A stretch of DNA of 22,121 bases from Myxococcales bacterium UBA5297 (GTDB lineage Bacteria; Myxococcota; Myxococcia; Myxococcales; UBA5297), in NCBI GenBank assembly GCA_002408385.1, contig DHSB01000192.1, positions 1 to 22,121 of the forward strand, written 5' to 3'. Below, piece by piece: positions 21,157 to 22,121 of this stretch. Each line of letters begins with the position of its first letter. The first letter of the stretch is position 1. The position numbers and the translations under genes are program-made. The notes below the pieces were generated by a model. That model saw only the letters and a list, made by a program, of their open reading frames with translations. It searched no databases and was not told where the DNA came from.

Positions 21157-22121
21157 GTGGCCATGAATCCGCGGCCAGGCTCGCGCCCCAACGACAGCGG
21201 CCGTAACGACCCTCGCGACGACCTGCCCTCTGGTCCACGCCGGCAACTGCGCCCCGCGACCACTGCGGATGCCCCCGGGGCATCCACTTCCGACAAGACG
21301 CAGGCGACGGCGAGAATGGAGGACTTTGGCAACAAGACGGCGATTGGACCTGCGCCGTCCCGCGATGGTGCGCGGGCCGAGAAGCCGTCGGGCTCACTCC
21401 CCGACAAGACGATGATCGGCCCGGCGCCTGAACCGAGCGAGGCCCGACGAAAAACCGGCGCGCAACCCGAGCGCGAGCTCGTCGTTGTCCGCGGCCGGTC
21501 GACTCGCGAGGACCGTACGCCCGCAAGCTCGGCAGAGCCCCCTTCGGACCGCAGGCTGAAGCCCGACTCGACCCGCGTCGATAGCATCCCGGCCCGCGCC
21601 CCGGGTCTCGGTCTCGAGCCCCTGCCGGGCGAGCGTGACACGGCTCCGATCCCGAGCTTGGGAAGAGACCCGACCTCTGCACTCGGTGGGGATCGGCCCT
21701 CGCACGATCCGCTCCGCCCCCTGCCACAGCGTGGCCGTCCCGAGCCGAACGCCCCTCGGGAAAAGAGCGACTCGCGCCCACTGGACACACCAAGGCGAAC
21801 CACCGGCCCCCAGTGGGCCCAGCGTCCAAGGTCGGACCCGGCCGAGATGCGTGACGCGATGCGTCGCCCCAGCCGCGAGGCCATCCCGGCGGCTGATCTC
21901 GGGCCGCGCAGCGCCGGCTTCCCCGAAGCGACCCGCCCGATGCCGGCCCCGAGCGACACCCCGCCCGGCCGGCCCGCCCGTCGCCCGAGCCGCGAGGCCA
22001 TCCCGGCGGCCGATCTCGGGCCGAGCAGCCCCGGCTTCCCCGACGCGACCCGCCCGATGCCAGCCCCGAGCGACACCCCGCCCGGCCGGCCCGCCCGTCG
22101 CCCGAGCCGCGAGGCCATCCC
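21157..22121 (+). CDS. Proline/arginine-rich low-complexity protein with 39-residue repeats (3' end outside window)
   Basis: The frame is open from GTG 21157 to the window edge (321 codons, no stop). AAGGAG (21144-21149) is 7 bases from the GTG, which favours it over ATG 21163. Almost all codons end in G or C, and the opposite-strand frame is an arginine/glycine-rich shadow. The protein is predicted disordered: rich in Pro, Arg, Ser and Asp, with no signal peptide or membrane segment in the visible part. Two KTxIGPAP motifs (NKTAIGPAP 59-67, DKTMIGPAP 83-91) precede near-identical repeats starting at residue 237. Such linkers occur in Myxococcota proteins that carry a kinase, FHA or gliding/secretion domain further on, but the missing C-terminal part decides the function. 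Confidence 0.75.
   Translation, partial: MAMNPRPGSRPNDSGRNDPRDDLPSGPRRQLRPATTADAPGASTSDKTQATARMEDFGNKTAIGPAPSRDGARAEKPSGSLPDKTMIGPAPEPSEARRKTGAQPERELVVVRGRSTREDRTPASSAEPPSDRRLKPDSTRVDSIPARAPGLGLEPLPGERDTAPIPSLGRDPTSALGGDRPSHDPLRPLPQRGRPEPNAPREKSDSRPLDTPRRTTGPQWAQRPRSDPAEMRDAMRRPSREAIPAADLGPRSAGFPEATRPMPAPSDTPPGRPARRPSREAIPAADLGPSSPGFPDATRPMPAPSDTPPGRPARRPSREAI
21865..22121 (+). repeat. 117-bp tandem repeat (39 codons), at least 2.2 copies
   Basis: Units start at 21865, 21982 and 22099, the last cut by the window end. Each begins RPSREAIPAADLGP and ends PSDTPPGRPAR. The first two full copies differ at only a few bases, so the duplication is recent, and copy number may vary. Confidence 0.9.

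Noticed and set aside
21150..22118. 322-codon minus-strand frame at the window end
   Set aside because: The plus frame has a ribosome site and near-total G/C third positions; the minus product is a low-complexity Arg/Gly/Ser shadow.

Overview
The window looks like chromosomal DNA from a high-GC member of the Myxococcota (myxobacteria and relatives, formerly Deltaproteobacteria). This is inferred from gene style, not from a marker gene. The signs are an FHA-linked sigma-54 activator, many lipoproteins including LEA14-like and cysteine-repeat types, a giant Ig-like plus FG-GAP surface lipoprotein, strong G/C preference at third codon positions, and GTG/TTG starts. There is no rRNA, tRNA, CRISPR array, transposase or phage gene.

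Layout. 197-1633 (+) is an FHA/AAA+/Fis sigma-54-dependent regulator. It converges on 1743-2228 (-), a CmpB-like membrane protein. A divergent intergenic region then leads into a co-directional (+) block: a PqqD-like protein (2471-2806), a 2331-residue lipoprotein with Ig-like repeats and a C-terminal FG-GAP propeller (2840-9835), an HPr-kinase-related P-loop kinase (9972-10724), and, overlapping it, a small Sec11-like S24/S26 peptidase (10699-11136). Next come an EamA transporter with a near-leaderless promoter (11183-12103) and an overlapping metallo-beta-lactamase-fold DNA exonuclease (12100-13101). A roughly 430-bp array of 43-bp tandem repeats (13284-13714) follows. Three genes then lie on the minus strand: a DUF3332 lipoprotein (13804-14373), a LEA14/WHy lipoprotein (14737-15546), and a CBM48-esterase lipoprotein (16114-17613). 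About 1.4 kb of gene-poor DNA (17614-19019) holds dispersed repeats and a textbook intrinsic terminator with no evident gene. A cysteine-repeat lipoprotein (19020-20675) with its own strong terminator follows, then a possible 35-residue peptide. The window ends inside a proline/arginine-rich repeat protein that begins at 21157.

How the genes may work together. The most interesting unit is 2430-11136. A PqqD-like peptide-binding domain, an HPrK-like kinase and a Sec11-like peptidase bracket a giant surface lipoprotein on one strand. PqqD-like and HPrK-like proteins are known partners in peptide-modification (RiPP-type) and 'HPr-rel-A' gene sets. Here no radical SAM enzyme, cyclase or transporter is visible, and the only obvious co-encoded partner is the giant lipoprotein. 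The 3' part of that gene and the kinase gene have clearly lower GC than both flanks, which suggests a mosaic locus. The rest of the window reads as independent housekeeping and cell-envelope genes.
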